DNA from: Janibacter limosus NBRC 16128
GTDB lineage: Bacteria > Actinomycetota > Actinomycetes > Actinomycetales > Dermatophilaceae
DNA length: 64,000 bases
Reading direction: 5' to 3'
NCBI RefSeq assembly: GCF_001570985.1
Contig: NZ_BCSS01000011.1
Span: 1 to 64,000 of the forward strand
Shown: positions 62,512-64,000 of the stretch, piece after piece
Layout of the letters: the number at the start of each line of letters is the position of its first letter
How positions within the stretch are numbered: position 1 is the stretch's first letter
Program-made: the position numbers and the translations under genes
The notes under the pieces: generated by a model
Seen by the model: only the letters and a program-made list of their open reading frames with translations
Told to the model about the DNA's origin: nothing
Database searches by the model: none

Positions 62512-63087
62512 TCAGGTGAGTGGACGCAGCATCCGCGTACCGACGCCTCGGGACTCCAGGCCGGCGAGAGCGGAGTCCAGGTCAGGCGCCACGACGATGT
62601 CGTCGAGGCTCGCCCGGGACATGAAGCCGGCCTGCGAGATGCCGCGAAGGGAGTCGAGCAGCGGCGTCCAGAAGCCGTCGGCATCGAGGAAGCCCACCGG
62701 CTTGTCGAGCAGGCCGATCTGCCGCCAGGTCCACGCCTCGAAGATCTCCTCGAGCGTGCCCATCCCGCCCGGCAGCGCGAGGAAGGCGCTCGTCAGGTCG
62801 GCCATGAGCGCCTTGCGCTCGTGCATGGTCTGCACCACGTGCACCTCAGTGAGGTCATCCCGGCCCCACTCCCGCTCGATCATGAACTCGGGGATGACAC
62901 CGATGACCTCTCCCCCGGCGTCGAGGGCCCCTTGGGCCAGAGCACCCATCAGGCCACCTCCGCCCGCGCCGTAGACCACCCCGATCCCGCGGTCGGCGAG
63001 GTCGGACCCGACCGCACGGGCCAGATCGACCCACTTGGGGTCGTTGCCGGGGGTGGATCCGGTGAAGCACGTCAGTCGCTCGATCAC
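62512..63087 (-). CDS. LOG-family (TIGR00730) cytokinin-nucleotide phosphoribohydrolase
   Basis: 191-residue Rossmann-fold protein. GVVYGAGGGGLMGALAQGAL is the nucleotide-binding part, and the signature PGGMGTLEEIFEAWTWRQIG with MHERKALM is diagnostic for LOG-like phosphoribohydrolases, which release a base from nucleoside 5'-monophosphates. GTG at 63087 is preceded by TAGGGT and six bases (minus strand, 63099-63094), so the transcript is leaderless. The physiological substrate in this bacterium is unknown. Confidence 0.93.
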   Translation of the reverse strand: MIERLTCFTGSTPGNDPKWVDLARAVGSDLADRGIGVVYGAGGGGLMGALAQGALDAGGEVIGVIPEFMIEREWGRDDLTEVHVVQTMHERKALMADLTSAFLALPGGMGTLEEIFEAWTWRQIGLLDKPVGFLDADGFWTPLLDSLRGISQAGFMSRASLDDIVVAPDLDSALAGLESRGVGTRMLRPLT

Positions 63088-63107
63088 CCGCCGACCCTAT
63101 GCGAGCC

Positions 63108-63386
63108 TCAGGCGGCGACGAGTCGGCGCAGGGCGAGGCGCGCGATCGGCGCATAAGGCAGTGCGAGCGGTCGGGGCGCGTCGATCTCCACCCACGCCCG
63201 GCTGCCCCTCCATGACCGGTCGACGCCGTGCCGCATCCGGACCCGGACCGGTCCCACCGTGGGGGTCCACACAGCACCTGGCACCCAACCGGCCCACAGC
63301 GCGGGGGTGGTGTACCTGCGCCAGACCTCGTCGACGCTCGCAGGCCCGGCCTCCTCGAGGCGAAGGGGGGTCCGGCGCCACCTCAT
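63108..63386 (-). CDS. Short SRPBCC-like protein, possibly truncated
   Basis: Frame of 92 residues (104 if GTG at 63422 is used). It has EEAGPASVDEVWRRYTTPAL and WAGWVPGAVWTPTVGPVRVR, the start of an SRPBCC helix-grip fold, and PLALPYAPIARLALRRLVAA at the end. At this length it lacks some strands of a full domain, so it may be degenerate or a distinct compact version. It diverges from the MpaB-like gene. Coding is likely but the start is uncertain. Confidence 0.55.
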   Translation of the reverse strand: MRWRRTPLRLEEAGPASVDEVWRRYTTPALWAGWVPGAVWTPTVGPVRVRMRHGVDRSWRGSRAWVEIDAPRPLALPYAPIARLALRRLVAA

Positions 63387-63457
63387 CGTCAGTGGCCTGC
63401 TCTCGGTGTCATGCCTCGACACTATGGCTGGACGCCAGCGCGTCCTAGGCTGGACGA

Positions 63458-64000
63458 GTGGCCAGAGCCTCCCGCGTCCTCACCTCACGGACCATCGACG
63501 CCGCCCAGCGACGTCTGGCCGAGGCACTGCGCAGCAGGGTGGCGGGACCCGACGCCCGCGAGGCCGCAGCGCGCATCTGGGACACGCCGGGCCCACGGTG
63601 GTTCAGCAGCGACGACCCGATCTGGCGGGTCCACGCCGACGCCTCGATGTTCAGCGGTGGCGTGGCAGCCCTGCTGCTGCAGTCCCTGCACCCATCGGCC
63701 ATGGCGGGCGTCGCCGGTCACAGCGGGTTCCGAGGCGACCCGTGGGGCCGGCTGCAGCGCACGAGCCACTACATCGCCACGACCACCTACGGCACGATCG
63801 AGCACGCGGAGCAGGCCGTCGACGTCGTGCGGGCGGTGCACTCGCGGGTCCGGGGCACCGACGACCTGGGCGTGCCCTACGCGGCGGACGACCCGCACCT
63901 CCTGCGCTGGGTCCACGTCGCCGAGGTCTGGTGCTTCCTGCGCGCCCATCAGCACTTCGGGGCCAAGCCGTTGACCGTCGACGAGGCAGACACCTATGTC
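63458..64000 (+). CDS. MpaB/DUF2236-family oxygenase, 5' part (cut by window)
   Basis: First 181 residues of an oxygenase-like protein of the DUF2236 family (related to fungal MpaB and to the latex-clearing protein, which use a b-type heme). Visible family segments are PIWRVHADASMFSGGVAALL, LQSLHPSAMAGVAGHSGFRG, DPWGRLQRTSHYIATTTYGT, and LLRWVHVAEVWCFLRAHQHF; the His in HPSAMAG and WVHVAE are candidate heme or metal ligands. GTG at 63458 is preceded by TAGGCT and six bases, a leaderless layout. The C-terminus lies beyond the window. Confidence 0.85.
   Translation, partial: MARASRVLTSRTIDAAQRRLAEALRSRVAGPDAREAAARIWDTPGPRWFSSDDPIWRVHADASMFSGGVAALLLQSLHPSAMAGVAGHSGFRGDPWGRLQRTSHYIATTTYGTIEHAEQAVDVVRAVHSRVRGTDDLGVPYAADDPHLLRWVHVAEVWCFLRAHQHFGAKPLTVDEADTYV

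Overview
This 64 kb window is a very GC-rich, densely packed bacterial chromosome segment. It looks like a Micrococcales actinobacterium, probably Intrasporangiaceae (Janibacter-like). The support is high-GC codon use, many start codons preceded directly by a TANNNT hexamer (leaderless promoters), typical actinobacterial families (DUF2786, DUF6318, HGxxPAAW, DUF222/HNH, MpaB/DUF2236, sucrase-ferredoxin), and a 6C-type small RNA. The genus is inference. No rRNA, tRNA, CRISPR array, complete IS or prophage was seen. Both edges cut a gene.

Layout. 1-5.6 kb: a divergently transcribed FtsX-type permease (cut by the left edge) and a PadR regulator-ABC ATPase-permease operon that share a perfect 13-bp inverted-repeat operator. 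5.7-17.2 kb: metabolic and housekeeping genes (FAD dehydrogenase, membrane metallophosphoesterase, long-form GAPDH, sucrase-ferredoxin-like protein, saccharopine-dehydrogenase-like reductase, acetyltransferase, crotonase, Ser/Thr-rich anchored protein). They include a short Gly/Asp/Ala-repeat protein whose stop codon abuts the start of a JmjC/cupin oxygenase. 17.25-17.37 kb: three hairpins with C-rich loops, read as a 6C small RNA. 17.5-25.7 kb: SRPBCC proteins, a divergent MMPL/MFS exporter pair with a double operator, acetyltransferase, and pyruvate phosphate dikinase. 25.7-33.5 kb: accessory-looking region with a LysR regulator and a small divergent gene, a decayed DUF2786 gene, acetyltransferases, a DUF222/HNH protein, a lipoprotein plus overlapping secreted protein of lower GC, and a 35-bp tandem repeat. 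33.5-45.2 kb: NAD synthetase, an EamA remnant, then a catabolic block (P450, acyl-CoA synthetase, class-III aminotransferase, aldo/keto reductase, nitronate monooxygenase-like, SDR, flavin monooxygenase). 45.3-49.4 kb: a nitrite/NO module (SufR-like regulator, DUF2249, hemerythrin-like protein, and a membrane-cupredoxin-NirK fusion). 49.5-55.4 kb: secreted protein, hydrolase, cupin, AhpF/AhpC peroxidase pair with a Fur-like box, and a secreted serine protease. 55.4-64 kb: exonuclease, cNMP/CBS/DUF294 protein, YtcJ-like amidohydrolase, nucleosidase, TPR protein, fumarase, LOG-family protein, and the start of an MpaB-like oxygenase.

Threads that join the genes. Redox and nitrogen-oxide defence is prominent (AhpCF, the NirK module, hemerythrin). 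Several divergent gene pairs share a palindromic operator between them. Convergent pairs are usually separated by long perfect hairpin terminators or by copies of a roughly 49-bp palindromic element (four copies). The octamer CCCCTTCG, in either orientation, is strongly over-represented and sometimes forms terminator stems as inverted pairs.
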